Source: an uncultured Opitutaceae bacterium
Lineage (GTDB): Bacteria > Verrucomicrobiota > Verrucomicrobiia > Opitutales > Opitutaceae
Direction: 5' to 3'
Assembly (NCBI GenBank): GCA_951813085.1
Contig: OX638348.1
Location: 2,613,627-2,677,626, forward strand
Length of the DNA: 64,000 nucleotides
Both the position numbers and the translations under genes were made by a program. Every line of letters starts with the position of its first letter. The stretch's first letter is position 1. The notes below the pieces were generated by a model, which worked only from the letters and a program-made list of their open reading frames with translations, was not told the DNA's origin and made no database searches. Positions 1 to 11,039 of the stretch are shown here, piece after piece.

Positions 1-1
1 C

Positions 2-1285
2 GATGGCGAGGTGGTTACTCTCTCCGTAGAAGCCGATGGTCAAGGCCCATTCACATACCAATGGTATAAGGATGGCGTGGCGATCAATGGCGCTACTGAA
101 GCCACACTAATCATAGAAAATGCTTCCAACGCGGACAATGGCGATTACACGGTCACCGTTATTTCCGCTGTCGGATCCGTGAACAGCGAAGTCGCCAGCT
201 TGTCCGTTCAAAGCCTACCAGCGATACCGGTCTTTGTGGAACAGCCTCTCGGTGACATTGCACTAAGAGGCTCCACCGCTTCGCTCGACGCTCGGGCGAT
301 CTCAAGCACACCTGTCACTTACCAGTGGTTTTTCAATGACATTCCACTCGCAGGTGAAATCGCATCGACTCTGAATATCAACCCTGCGGATACAGACGAT
401 GAGGGAACTTATCACGTGGTTGCGACCAGCGGTGGAGGCGCCACCGCGAGCGCCGATTCGGAGATACTTGTCACAGACAAACGACTTGTGAACATCGCTG
501 CCCGATCACGCGTCGGTTCAGGGGCGAACGTGCTAATCGCTGGATTTGTCGTCATCGGCTCCGAGCCTAAGGACATCCTTATAAGAGGTATTGGGCCGAG
601 CTTGGCAGACTTTAATGTAGCCGATCCATTGCAAGCCCCCCGCCTAGAGCTTTACGATAGCGAAGGTACTCTGATTACGTTCAACGAAGGGTGGCAGTCC
701 AATCCGGATCCTGACGAAATCATCGCTGTTTCCAACGCAGTTGGCGCTGGCGGCACGCTACGCCCTAACGACACCGCTATGATTGCGACTCTTGAAGAAG
801 GGCTGTATACAGCAATCATTCGTAGTCGCGACTCCTCTACAGGCGTGGCGCTCGTTGAAGCCTTCGAAGTCGATCCGACGCTCACTCGGGTGATTAATAT
901 TTCCGCCAGAGCATTCGTTGGTACGGGTGCCGATGTCGTTATACCTGGATTCGTTGTACTAGGAGATATACCAAGTCGCGTCCTGATCCGAGCTGCAGGA
1001 CCTACGTTAAAAGATAGCGGAGTTTCTGGATTTCTCGCACATCCAATAATTAGGATCCATGACCAAGATGGCGTTGAAATCGCCTCTAACGATGGATGGC
1101 AAAATCTCTGGGATCCAAGTGAGATTACGGAAGCCAACAATCAAGTCGGGGCTTTTCATTTCAATCCGGGCAGCGATGACGCCGCCATCATTATGGACCT
1201 CGACCCGGGACTCTACACGGTCGTGACAACCGGAGAAAACCAGACGACGGGGGTTGCGCTCGTAGAAATCTACGCGATCCCTTAG
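2..1285 (+). CDS. Secreted Ig-domain protein, C-terminal part (5' end outside window)
   Basis: The frame is open to the left edge, so this is the C-terminal part of a longer protein. The first ~67 residues are the end of an Ig-like domain (YQWYKDG, then a G-x-Y-x-V strand). A second Ig-like domain follows at about residues 69-155 (YQWFFND, EGTYHVVA). Two copies of a ~130-residue beta-rich module come next, starting near nt 481 and nt 889; each opens with NI-x-AR-x-x-VG and closes with GVALVE. The same layout occurs in the gene at 3097-5967. Such proteins are typically exported in Opitutae, but no signal peptide is visible because the N-terminus is missing. Function unknown; adhesion or matrix binding is a guess from the Ig domains. 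A terminator hairpin follows at once. Confidence 0.85.
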   Translation, partial: DGEVVTLSVEADGQGPFTYQWYKDGVAINGATEATLIIENASNADNGDYTVTVISAVGSVNSEVASLSVQSLPAIPVFVEQPLGDIALRGSTASLDARAISSTPVTYQWFFNDIPLAGEIASTLNINPADTDDEGTYHVVATSGGGATASADSEILVTDKRLVNIAARSRVGSGANVLIAGFVVIGSEPKDILIRGIGPSLADFNVADPLQAPRLELYDSEGTLITFNEGWQSNPDPDEIIAVSNAVGAGGTLRPNDTAMIATLEEGLYTAIIRSRDSSTGVALVEAFEVDPTLTRVINISARAFVGTGADVVIPGFVVLGDIPSRVLIRAAGPTLKDSGVSGFLAHPIIRIHDQDGVEIASNDGWQNLWDPSEITEANNQVGAFHFNPGSDDAAIIMDLDPGLYTVVTTGENQTTGVALVEIYAIP

Positions 1286-1314
1286 CCACCTGCTTGAAAA
1301 CTCTGAGTCTATAG

Positions 1315-1360
1315 AAAACCGACCTAACCGCTTTCTGGCGTGGCAGGTCGGTTTTCTTGT
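1315..1360 (+). terminator. Rho-independent terminator after the Ig-domain gene
   Basis: A perfect 11-bp stem, AAAACCGACCT (1315-1325) with AGGTCGGTTTT (1345-1355), is separated by a 19-nt loop and followed by a T-rich run. It lies 30 nt after the stop codon at 1285. The A-run before the stem could let it work in both directions. Confidence 0.8.
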
Positions 1361-1622
1361 TTACGTGACGTTTTACACACTCGGGTAACCGAGCTCAGGG
1401 ACTGCTGTCCTCTATTGACCGATCCGAGACAGCGCCTATGCCGCCTAACACGGGCTCCCTAAGGCGACTGCTGAGCCGAGCGCCCTCCTTTTCAAGATTC
1501 TAGGGTTCATCTGCAAATTCACCCAGAACGCTCAAAGTAGGCTAACCTTTCTCCGTTAACCGAGTTCAGCTTCCTCAATGTCGTGAGGAAACATGTAACC
1601 CGAGAGAGAAAGTAGTAGCAAT
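1361..1622. other. Intergenic region upstream of the DUF1800 gene
   Basis: No convincing gene is seen. The stretch holds an imperfect 13-bp direct repeat, TAACCGAGCTCAG (1386-1398) and TAACCGAGTTCAG (1557-1569), 171 nt apart. Promoter elements for the downstream gene should lie here, but I see no strong -35/-10 pair. A weak purine-rich stretch (GAGAGAAAG, about 1604-1612) precedes the ATG at 1623. Confidence 0.4.
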
Positions 1623-3100
1623 ATGTTGACGCCCTTAACTCAAGATAGGTGGTCCTGCCAATTAGCCGACCACTTGTATCACAGAGCAGGCTTCGGTGGA
1701 TCGCCTGCCGAACGCGAGTCCTTCTACCAGCTTGGGAAAAGCCAAGGCGTTCTGGCCGCAGTCGATTCGCTCGTCACCCCGAGCGAGACTTGGGAGAATC
1801 TGCCCAAGCCCTCATGGTCGACGGAAATCGATCCGAACGGCGACCTGTGGGAAGGCGAAAGCGAGCGTCGACGCTCATTCATTGAGTGGTATATGAAGAT
1901 GCTCCGCGAAGGAGAACCCCTCGCAGCGAAACTGTTGAAGTTCCTCCTGGACCATCTGCCTATCGATATGGGCACTTGCTCGCGCGAAACGCGATTCATG
2001 TATTTCATCCGGTTTTTCGAAATGCTGCGTCGCCACGCCGCCGGAATGGGTGAAGACGGTAATTTTAGGACGCTCATAACGGAGGTCTCTTGGTCTGAGG
2101 CCATGATCAAGATGCTCGATCTCGACGACAGTTCTGCCGGAGAGATCAACGAGAATTTCGGGCGCGAGCTTCTGGAGCTCTTCACTTCATTCGACTACTG
2201 GCGCTACGCTACGCCGAATAGCGAATCTGACGACGGATGGATCGGTCGCTATTTCTCAAGCCAATGCAGCGGGTGCGACGCCACCCAAGCGATCGAGTTC
2301 GCATCGCGTACCACAACTGCCTTTTCGTCGAGTCAAGGCGTCAGCCCGAGCGTGAGCTTTGAAACGCCAAACGGATACGGTTGGCGAAATCTGGAAGCGC
2401 ATGGGAGTGATACTCCACTTGAAGAGCTATACCGCAAACTAATCGGGCTCGACCACCTCGTTGACGACGGAGTCAGCCCAAACAGCGAAGCGTTGTCTTA
2501 TGTCCCACGCTCTTCGCACAATGCGATGATCAGTACCCGCAATGTGCGCGATGCGATCGAAAACGGTGGAAACCTGCAAATCGAAGACTGGCCTAACAAC
2601 CGCTTCTCTCGAGACTTGCAGCAAGTCGCTCAGCTCATATTGGGCGGCATGGATACGTCCATCTACTATGTCCATCAAAATGGATACGACCGCACAACAA
2701 TCAAGATGGTCGCCATTTCAATCTACTAACCACCCTCAATGGAGGTCTGGACGCATTCGCGCGTGAAATGAAGCTCGCGGGACATTGGGATCGCGTTGTT
2801 CTACTCACGTTCAGCGAGTTCGGACGCAAAGTCATAGAGAACGGCAGCGCAGGTACCGACCACGGCGCCGCTGAATCTCTCTTCGTAATGGGGGGCCAGG
2901 TAAACGGAGGTCAATTCTTTGGGCAGTTCCCCGACCTCGCGGAAGACGCTCGCGTAAAACGCCACAGCCTAGACTACAATGTCGACTTTCGAACCATCTA
3001 TCGCTCGCTCCTCCAGAATTGGATGGGTGTACCCTCTTCGGCGATGACAGAAATTTTCCCGTCGCAACCCGTTAACTTCGAACCGATCGCATTCGTATGA
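1623..3100 (+). pseudogene. DUF1800-DUF1501 fusion gene with one frameshift
   Basis: Residues 1-188 match the N-terminal half of DUF1800 proteins: HLYHRAGFG near the start and the conserved NENFGRELLELFT at about 176-188. From residue 189 the sequence abruptly becomes the middle of a DUF1501 protein (SFDYWRYA, DGWIGRYF, PSVSF). DUF1501 then continues past a frameshift at about 2690/2691, where one missing base turns the expected GYDTHNNQ into a premature end at 2729. The frame from 2692 onward carries the rest (FSEFGRKV, GTDHGAAE) to the stop at 3098-3100. DUF1800 and DUF1501 genes are usually separate neighbours, so the C-terminus of the first and the N-terminus of the second seem lost in an in-frame deletion at about 2186. 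The stop overlaps the next start (ATGA), suggesting coupling. Biochemical function unknown. Confidence 0.75.
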
Positions 3101-5967
3101 AGAAACAATCATCTAATCTGGTAAACCATTTCGCCGCCGGCTTGATCGCATGCATCGCGGGCGTCACCGGCTCCGCAGAGCTGGAAGTTATTTCGCTTCA
3201 GGGCGAGAGTATTGGCGAAAATATGACAATTGATGGACACTCTACGCCGAGTATAAATCAGTATGGAGAAATCGCCTTTGGAGCCAACGTCGAGGAAATC
3301 GATACGGGAACATCGAGCCGGTTTGAGAGCATATTAATTCACAATCCTTCTGGGCTGCATCTCGTAGCCGCGACGGGGCAAAACGCGCCCAAACCCGGAA
3401 ATGACGGAACGTTCGAATTCTTCGACGCTCCTCAAATATCCGAGCTCGGAATCGCCACTTACCGCGCTAAGCCCTATGGCTCATCTTGGGCGGTGAACGA
3501 GCGTGGAATTTGGATCAGCTGGGTGGTGAATGATCCGGAAGGCGCCTATCCGCAAACGGATATCCTGGGACGTGTCTGGGATCGCGCCATAATCGACTTT
3601 CAAGGAAACGAGTCTGAAGAAGGCGGCAAATATAGCCTGCTCAGCAATCCTATCCTAGTGGAACCGCTAAGCTTCGCGTTCATAGGGGATCTCTATGACG
3701 ACCCTTACGAGGGCGTATCCGGAATTTGGTATCAAGACGCCAGAGGTTCGGAAACCTGGAATATACCAGAACCCAAGCTCCTAGCTCTTACTGGATTGCC
3801 TCTACCTGGAGATTCGCTCGTCCTTGATCGAATCGACGGTTATGATCCAATCGATCCGACAGGAGGACTCGCCTTGGCTAAAATTGAACAAGGCGGAGAA
3901 GTAAACTCGCTAAACGATCTGGGACTATGGCGAATCTCGCTCGAAGAAGATGCAACGCTCGTCTTGAGAACCGGTGATATCGATACGGCAACAGGGACCC
4001 CTATTACCGCTATCGGAAATCCGAGCGCCAATGAGTCCGGCCAAGCAGTGGTATGGATCGAAACTCAGGATACCGCGGCGTCAGAGGGCGTCTAGCTCGT
4101 ATCCGAAAATTCAATCCAACCAATTTTCATCGCAAACGAATCTCTCGAAATCAATGGAGAGAGCCTAACAGTCGAATCAATCTTCGATCCGGTTATCAAC
4201 TCTGCTGGTGACGTTGCATTCTTGTCGACACTGGCATCGGAGTCTCCGAATACTCAATATGCTCTTTTTAGATATAAGTCGGGAACCAATCTCGAGCTCA
4301 TCGCCAAAACAGGAAATCAAGCTCCGGGCACATTCGAGGGGACTGTCTTCCAGACAATCGCATCTCCGAAGATCAACAACAATGGTCAGTTGGCATTTGT
4401 CGCGACGCTCGACGGAGAGGGCGATACCATTAGCGACACGACCGACTCCGGCATCTGGGCGCATGACCAAGGAGACAATCTGGTACTGGTAGAGCGAGAA
4501 GGAAACACAGTCGAAGCGAGAGATAGCGAATTTAGAACGCTAGCTGGATTCGAGATCGGGGGATTCAATGACAATTCCGAGTTCGCATTGAAATTGAACT
4601 TCACCAACGGTGACTCCGGCGTCGCAACAACAATTGCAGAACCCGCATCACCTCCATCGATCGCTACTCAACCAGGAGACACGAACACATACATGGGCGA
4701 AACAATCACCCTATCTGTCGTGGCGACTGGACAAGGTCCGTTCATCTATCAATGGTATTTCAACGGCGAGCTGATCGAAGGCGCAACCGAAGCGACTTTC
4801 ACAATTGAAGGCGCGAGTGAGCTAGATGAAGGTGAATACACTGTATCCGTCATATCCCCAATCGGACAAACCGAGAGCTCGTTCGCAAGCTTGAGCGTTC
4901 AGGCTCTGCCCGACATGCCGACATTTGTCGATCAACCGCTTGGCTATATCGCCTATATGGGCGATAGCGCTATACTCGATGCGCGAGCAGTCGCTTCAAC
5001 ACCTGTTAGTTACCAGTGGTACAAAGATGGTTCCCCTATCGACGGGGCTACAAGTGACGTACTTTCGATAAATCCAGCAATTCGCGAAGACGAAGGCGAC
5101 TACCACGTAGTTGCGTCAAACGCCTTCGGCGAAGTTCAAAGCGCAACTGCTGATATCTTAGTGACGGACCGACGCTTGATCAATATATCGACCCGCGCTC
5201 ATGTGGGTACGGGAGCGAACGTTCTCATTGCAGGTTTCGCTATCGGAGGCACCGAGAAAAAGACCGTTCTCATTCGCGTGTCGGGCCCGCGCTGGCCGAT
5301 TTTGGTCTCGATAACGTGCTCGCTAATCCAGTCGTCGAACTTCACGGGGCCAATGGACTCATCACCTCCAATTCAGGTTGGGCGGGCGCTTCAAATCAGA
5401 CAGAAATTATCGACGCAGCAGCCTCTGTCGGAGCCTTCAGTCTACAGACGGATTCGGAAGACGCAGTGATGCTCGTCGAACTGGACCCTGGCTTGTATAC
5501 GGCTATCGTTAGCGGCGAGGGCAATACTACGGGAATCGCGATGGTCGAAGTCTACGAAATAGGCGCGAACTTGGCGCGACTCGTGAATATTTCCTCACGC
5601 GCATTCGTCGGTACGAATAGCGAGGTGGTTATTCCCGGGATCGTCGTCATAGGCGACTATGCGACAGATATCCTCGTCCGAGCTATTGGTCCATCCCTCG
5701 AGCAATTTGGTGTTTCAGGCGTACTGGAAAATCCTGTACTCGAGGTAATGAACCAACAAGGTGGAATCGTGGCATCCAATGATGGATGGCGTGGCCTTTC
5801 ATCAATCCGAGATGCAGGCTGCTTCGGTGGGAGCCTTCGAGCTCGATCCGGAAAGCTCAGATGCCGCAATGATAATAAGCCTGGAAACAGGACTCTATAC
5901 GATGCGAATTCGAGGTGAAGACGGAACAACCGATGTCGCCCTCGTAGAGCTCTATGCTCTACCCTAA
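3097..5967 (+). pseudogene. Secreted Ig-domain protein, paralogue of the gene at the window start, interrupted three times
   Basis: The start at 3097 overlaps the previous stop. An N-terminal hydrophobic stretch (LIACIAGVTGSA) looks like a signal peptide. Residues ~25-500 are a repetitive region with choice-of-anchor-like segments (e.g. INQYGEIAFGA, INNNGQLAFVA). Two Ig-like domains follow (YQWYFNG, YQWYKDG), then two copies of the C-terminal module, starting near 5170 and 5575. Lesions: an in-frame TAG at 4093-4095, with the same frame resuming at once; a -1 frameshift near 5290, inside the motif that should read IR-x-x-GP-x-LADFG; and a +1/-2 frameshift near 5779-5784, after NDGW. With these corrected the gene is a continuous ~955-residue protein ending at 5967. 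Order and content match 2-1285, so the two arose by duplication. Confidence 0.8.
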
Positions 5968-7771
5968 TTAATTGGCTCTGGAATTCTCCTGCCAAATAGC
6001 AGGAGAATTCCCGCCGCTACCGCAGGAAAAAGCAAATAGAATAGCCATATCGGCATTCCACCTCCCACCGAAAGGTAACCAAAAATTCCTGACAAGGCCA
6101 TTGTCACTATCGCATAGGGTAGTTGCGTTTTTACATGCGCAATGTGGTCGCATCCTGTCGAGATCGACGTAAGCACTGTGGTATCGCTTATTGGGCTACA
6201 ATGGTCTCCAAAGATAGCGCCATCCATTATGGCTGCTGCCGTCAGGAGAAATATAACTTCACTGCCCGACTGATAGGCTCCCATGCTATAAGATAGCGGA
6301 AGGATAATCGGTATCAGTATTCCCATAGCTCCCCAACTTGATCCGATCGCAAAGGACATCATCGATGCAACAATGAACGGCAGCAACGGCAGCGTCCAAA
6401 TCGGCATTTCATCTCCGAGCAAATCGATTAAGTACTCAGCTGTGCCCAGATTCTGGCAAATTTTCTGCATCGACCATGTCATCAGCAGGATAAACACGGC
6501 CATCCACATCGTTGGCATTCCGCTAACGAATGCCTGAAACGTCTGCCGCACGGTCAACAACTTCTGCCCAATCGACAGTCCGAACGCGACCAGACTTCCA
6601 AATACAGAAGCGAAGAACAAAACCGGGCTCGCGCCGCTATGCCCTCCCACGGCCATGCCGAATGCCTGTCTCCAATCGGTGAAGCTACCGAATGAAAAGA
6701 CCCCTCCATCGGCCATTATACGAAATCTTCCCAGCAACAGGAGTCCGAATACGATTCCCACTATTACGCATGCAATTGGGATCAGGCCATTGTACCATCG
6801 CCGAGGCGTGCTCGGGTCAGGCTCCATTCGCTCAGAGGATTGAATTCCTAAAGGTTCGCTATCGTCCCCGTGCAATTTCCCTTCGACCAAGGCTCTCGAT
6901 TCCGCCTTGTACATGGCGCCGAAATCCCGTCCCACGCCTGCGTTGATGAATAGAAAGATCAAAGTCCCAATGCAGTAAAATCGCATCGGTAGCATTTCGA
7001 TGAATATCGCGTATCCAGAAAGTTCGATACCCAGCGACTTCGCTTCATCTCCCAATAGGGCCACTTCCATCGCAATCCAAGTTGACAACAGCGCTAGCCC
7101 CGCAACAGGAGCTGTCGTCGAATCTACGATATAGGCCAGCTTCTCCCTAGACATACGCCATTTGTCAGAGAGCTTCTGCATGGTATTTCCCAGGACGACG
7201 GTATTTGAATAGTCGTCAAAAAACAGAGCGAGTCCCCCAAGGCTGATCGACATCTGCGCCTTGCGGCGACTGGTTGCCAGCTTGGCGAGAGCATCTACAA
7301 GGCCGCCGAGACCGCCATTGCGGGAAAGGACATGCACATTCCCACCAAGGTAAAAAGGAATAGGAATATATAGAGGCTGAAGGTCGAGCTCACCGATTTC
7401 CATATGAAGTCGTGCAGCGCAAGGGTTGCTACTACAAGCGGGTTGAGCCCAAACGAAAGGAAAGCGCCTGCGCAAAAGGCCGAGAGCAGGGCAAACACCA
7501 TTGAACGGAAGTAGAGCGCAACCAGCACCGCGAGCATCGGCGGGGCAAGCGATGTCCAATGACCCAAGAACCGAGGGGTGTCCGTACCTCCGCGCAGCTG
7601 ATCGACGAACGTAGAAATGGCGCCCTCCGATGTCTCCAGCGCCCCAATTTCCTCATCAGTGACTTGCTCAGGAGTCACAGGAACCATCGCCAAGAATGAG
7701 CACACTCCGAGCAAGGTCAGGAAAAACGCAAGCCAGCGTTCGGGTCGTCTCCAATAGGCAATCTCCTCCAT
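5964..7771 (-). pseudogene. nhaC: NhaC-family Na+/H+ antiporter with one frameshift
   Basis: The corrected product is a ~600-residue polytopic membrane protein of the NhaC antiporter family (COG1757). It would exchange Na+ for H+ or a related metabolite pair across the inner membrane. Evidence is the family signature FDDYSNTVVLGNTM followed by SREKLAYIVDSTTAPVA, many hydrophobic helices, and a late GDHCSPISDTTVL segment. The N-terminal part is read from ATG at 7771 and the rest from another frame. The break is near 7335-7337, where restoring one base joins LVGM to VHVLSRNGGLGG. Stop is at 5964-5966, overlapping the end of the convergent Ig gene by 4 nt. The gene follows the phosphofructokinase gene on the same strand with a 215-nt gap, so operon membership is uncertain. 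Confidence 0.82.
5980..6011. terminator. Perfect 13-bp inverted repeat at a convergent gene end
   Basis: GGAATTCTCCTGC (5980-5992) and GCAGGAGAATTCC (5999-6011) flank a 6-nt loop. The repeat lies inside the last codons of nhaC and just after the stop of the convergent Ig gene, where a bidirectional terminator would be useful. No long T-tract follows on either strand, so intrinsic termination is only probable. Confidence 0.5.
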
Positions 7772-7986
7772 ACAAAACTAGGCGGTGGCGCGGATCTAGA
7801 AATTCGGGCGCGGCGAGAGGCTAGACCGTGAAGTTCGAAATAGCGCTAGAATGCGAAGGTTCGCGACTTACCGTGGAAAGATCAACGGATTAATCCGAAC
7901 CCGGCAATCTCGATAGGGGCAAGCGGCCGCAAGCCAAGCCTCGCGCTAGGAACGATTTGATTGCGAAGGATGACAGGGAGCGAGGC

Positions 7987-9246
7987 CTAGAGAGCGTAAA
8001 CTGAAAGCCTCTTCTCTACTTGAACGCGCTTCAGCTTCGAGAATACCGGTAGGCCATTATCGAACGGCGTGTCGACCTCTCCCTGAATCAACGGCATTGC
8101 GTACTTTACGAACGGGTAGTTCATGCTAACGCCATCGTCATTGATCCAGTCGTCCGGAATGCGCTTTGTCCCTTCCGATACTTCGCTCAGATCCGCCAGT
8201 CCGGTCTCGCAGACGTAAGAGTCCGACTCGCCTCGTTGCAATGTGATCATCTTGCCGGATTGACCGTTCTCCAGAGCCGCGATGACTGCTTCCTTTCCTG
8301 CCAAATAGGCTTCCTCCGCATCGGTTTTAGACGCGCAATGCGATGCGGTTCGCTGGGCAATCCCTAATTTGCACGAACGAGCGCTCACGCTGAGATTCTG
8401 CTCAACCAATCCCTTCAAGTACTCCCCTGAGCCGCCGAGCTGCACATTCCCAAAAGCGTCTATGCTCGACGATCCGAGCGATACATAGTTGCCGTCGGCG
8501 TCGACAAGGCCTTCGCCCACCACGATCACGCAGAACTTCTCTCGCTGGAGCACGCGCTGCACATCCTCAATGAACTTCTCCTTCGTGAAGGGCACTTCCG
8601 GCAAATAGATCAAGTGCGGGGGATCATGGGGATGGTCTTTCCGCTTGCAGAGCGCCGCACCCGCAGCGATCCAGCCTGAATTCCGACCCATCACTTCCAA
8701 TATCGATACATAGTCGCCCTGCCCGACAGCCTCGTTGTCCGACGCCATCTCGCGAACTGTCGTAGCCACGTACTTGATTACGCTACCGTATCCAGGGGTG
8801 TGGTCTGTCCGCGTAATGTCATTATCGATCGTTTTAGGAATCCCGATTACTCGCAATTCATAGCCGCGCTCAATCGCCTTGCTATTCAGCTTGGCGGCGG
8901 TGGCCATGGAGTCGTTGTCTCCAATATAGAAGAAGTATCGAATTTCGTGCGCTTCGAACACCTCAAGAGCTCGATCGTAATCCGCGTCTTTCTTGAACTG
9001 AAACCGGCTCGTGCCTAGAGCAGCGCCCGGAGAGACCCTAAGCCCACGAATCGCCTGTTGCGACTCAGACGCGAGATCGACGAAATCCTCGTTCAATATA
9101 CCCACGACCCCATTTAGGCTTCCGTAGATCTCTTCAATGCACTCGTAATTAAGCGCTTCTTCAATGAAGCCCGCGAGCGTTGCGTTAATGACGGCGGTCG
9201 GTCCTCCCGACTGCCCGACGAGGCAATTTCCTTCTAGTTCGGCCAT
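7987..9246 (-). CDS. pfp: 6-phosphofructokinase, PPi-dependent type
   Basis: Phosphorylates fructose 6-phosphate in glycolysis, probably using pyrophosphate. The N-terminal [11 protein letters not shown] is the phosphate-binding loop. IGDNDSM carries Asp where ATP enzymes have Gly, and PKTIDND carries Lys where ATP enzymes have Gly; both residues are the known markers of PPi use. MGRNSGW is the substrate-binding motif. The frame extends upstream to 9420, but the family N-terminus begins at the ATG at 9246, giving 419 residues and leaving a shared intergenic region with the divergent glycyl-tRNA synthetase gene. A second, distinct phosphofructokinase lies at 45220-46443. Confidence 0.87.
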   Translation of the reverse strand: MAELEGNCLVGQSGGPTAVINATLAGFIEEALNYECIEEIYGSLNGVVGILNEDFVDLASESQQAIRGLRVSPGAALGTSRFQFKKDADYDRALEVFEAHEIRYFFYIGDNDSMATAAKLNSKAIERGYELRVIGIPKTIDNDITRTDHTPGYGSVIKYVATTVREMASDNEAVGQGDYVSILEVMGRNSGWIAAGAALCKRKDHPHDPPHLIYLPEVPFTKEKFIEDVQRVLQREKFCVIVVGEGLVDADGNYVSLGSSSIDAFGNVQLGGSGEYLKGLVEQNLSVSARSCKLGIAQRTASHCASKTDAEEAYLAGKEAVIAALENGQSGKMITLQRGESDSYVCETGLADLSEVSEGTKRIPDDWINDDGVSMNYPFVKYAMPLIQGEVDTPFDNGLPVFSKLKRVQVEKRLSVYAL

Positions 9247-9433
9247 AATGAAAAAATTGAAAAGTTCTACGGTAGCTGGAGAGTCAAAGATCATCCAAAC
9301 TCGTTTGGCAACCAAATTTAAGGACTCAAACGAACTCCTTCTCAACAATTCCCAAAATTCGCGCGAGACCCTCCAACACGAGCGATACCGAGGCTTGACC
9401 CAAGCAATTGAAGCGAGCATTTATTCACGCCCT
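9247..9433. promoter_or_regulatory. Divergent intergenic region between pfp and glyQS
   Basis: This 187-nt space separates the divergent phosphofructokinase and glycyl-tRNA synthetase starts and must hold both promoters. I see AT-rich stretches (about 9247-9262 and 9310-9360) but no clear -35/-10 pair and no T-box-like structure. Both flanking frames happen to be open through it, so the starts rest on family conservation. Confidence 0.4.
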
Positions 9434-10948
9434 ATGGCCAAAGCCAACACTTCGAACAACCCGCAGATGGACGCGATCGTAGCCCTGTGCAAACGCAGAG
9501 GCTTCATCTTTCAATCATCGGAAATCTATGGCGGATACAACGGCTTTTTCGATTTCGGACCGCTAGGGGTCGAGCTGAAAAAGAACATCAAGGACGCTTG
9601 GTGGCAGGATATGGTTCACCGCCGCGACGATATTGAAGGCCTCGATTCCTCTATTATAATGTCGCCAAGGATATGGGAGGCTTCCGGGCATGTCGGCGGC
9701 TTCTCTGATCCCATGGTCGACTGCAAAGCATCGAAGATGCGATACCGGGCCGATCAGCTTTTCTATTCTCCGGTCGTCGTCGACGGCTCCACGATCGGAT
9801 ATGTCTCGGTTCTCGAAGAAGGCGATATGGAATCCGTCGCTCAAGCAGCCGCTGAAAAGATGAAGCGAAAGCAAGGCGCGCAAGGCGCCCTCGCTCCCGT
9901 GCAGCTGAAAGACTATACTGAAGCAGATCCATCGGAATACGAACTCATCCCGTCGCCCGCCACAGGCGAGCCCGGATCGCTCACGCCACCACGTGATTTC
10001 AATCTGATGTTCGAAACGAAAGTGGGCGCATTGAGCGACTCGACCGCTATCGCCTACTTGCGACCCGAAACAGCGCAGGGAATATTCGCCAACTACAAGA
10101 ACGTGGTGGACACCGGCCGGGTCAAGATCCCGTTCGGGATCGCCCAGATTGGCAAAGCCTTTCGCAACGAGATCACACCGCGAAACTTCATTTTTCGCTC
10201 CCGCGAATTCGAGCAAATGGAGATGGAGTACTTCATCTCCCCGGATTCCGACTGGCAGTCCGCCCATCGCGAGTGGATCGACTGGTGCAAGAACTGGCTC
10301 GTATCCATCGGTTTGCCCGAAGAAATGCTCGGCGAGGATGTGCACCCCCTCGAAAAGCTATCTCACTACTCGCGAGGTACAACGGACATCACTTTCAAGT
10401 TCCCATTTGGAGAGCAGGAGCTTTGGGGGATCGCGTGTCGAGGAGACTTCGACTTGACCCAGCACCAAGATCATTCCGGCAAGTCGATGGAGATATTCGA
10501 TGAGGCGTCGAAGTCAAAGTATGTTCCTCATGTCATTGAACCCTCCCTGGGAGTGGATCGCGTATTGCTAGCCACGCTAACCGCCGCCTACGTCGAAGAC
10601 GAGATCGATGGCGAAAAGCGGTCTCTCATGAAGTTTCATCCACGCATCGCCCCCTACAAGGTCGCCGTATTGCCTCTGTTGAAGAACAAGCCCGATCTCG
10701 TCGAGCGCGCCCAGAGCCTGTACGACACGCTCCAGCGGAAGTACAATGCATTTTGGGATGCGTCAGGCGCTATTGGTCGCCGCTATCGGCGTATGGACGA
10801 AATCGGTACGCCTTGGTGCGTCACTATAGATTTCGAGACGATCGAGAAAGATGGTACGTTTACCTTGCGCGATAGGGATACCACGGAACAGCGCCGCGTT
10901 AGCGAAGAGGAGCTACTCGCATTTCTTGACGACCAGCTTTTCAGCTAG
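9434..10948 (+). CDS. glyQS: Glycyl-tRNA synthetase, dimeric class II type
   Basis: Charges tRNA-Gly with glycine in the cytoplasm. The 504-residue length and single-chain layout fit the eukaryote/archaea-like dimeric enzyme, not the bacterial GlyQ/GlyS tetramer. Visible motifs are GFFDFGPLG near the N-terminus, [10 protein letters not shown], class II motif 2 ([19 protein letters not shown]), GTTDITF, and class II motif 3 (EPSLGVDR). The C-terminal anticodon-binding domain starts around residue 400 ([10 protein letters not shown]). The frame is open upstream to 9164, but the ATG at 9434 gives the normal family N-terminus. No clear Shine-Dalgarno sequence precedes it. Confidence 0.95.
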   Translation: MAKANTSNNPQMDAIVALCKRRGFIFQSSEIYGGYNGFFDFGPLGVELKKNIKDAWWQDMVHRRDDIEGLDSSIIMSPRIWEASGHVGGFSDPMVDCKASKMRYRADQLFYSPVVVDGSTIGYVSVLEEGDMESVAQAAAEKMKRKQGAQGALAPVQLKDYTEADPSEYELIPSPATGEPGSLTPPRDFNLMFETKVGALSDSTAIAYLRPETAQGIFANYKNVVDTGRVKIPFGIAQIGKAFRNEITPRNFIFRSREFEQMEMEYFISPDSDWQSAHREWIDWCKNWLVSIGLPEEMLGEDVHPLEKLSHYSRGTTDITFKFPFGEQELWGIACRGDFDLTQHQDHSGKSMEIFDEASKSKYVPHVIEPSLGVDRVLLATLTAAYVEDEIDGEKRSLMKFHPRIAPYKVAVLPLLKNKPDLVERAQSLYDTLQRKYNAFWDASGAIGRRYRRMDEIGTPWCVTIDFETIEKDGTFTLRDRDTTEQRRVSEEELLAFLDDQLFS

Positions 10949-11039
10949 CGCAGGTTGGCTACTGAAGCAGTTTCCTGTTGCATCAGCGTTTTCACGCCGT
11001 AGCGTCCCTTCGACAACGTTGGACGTCGTTGCTTAAGGT

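Noticed and set aside
9247..9420. Longer N-terminus for the phosphofructokinase
   Set aside because: The extension overlaps the divergent glyQS upstream region and contains no family sequence before the GQSGG loop.
9563..10345. Minus-strand open frame of 260 codons opposite glyQS
   Set aside because: It lies wholly inside the strongly conserved glycyl-tRNA synthetase gene and has no recognisable protein features.
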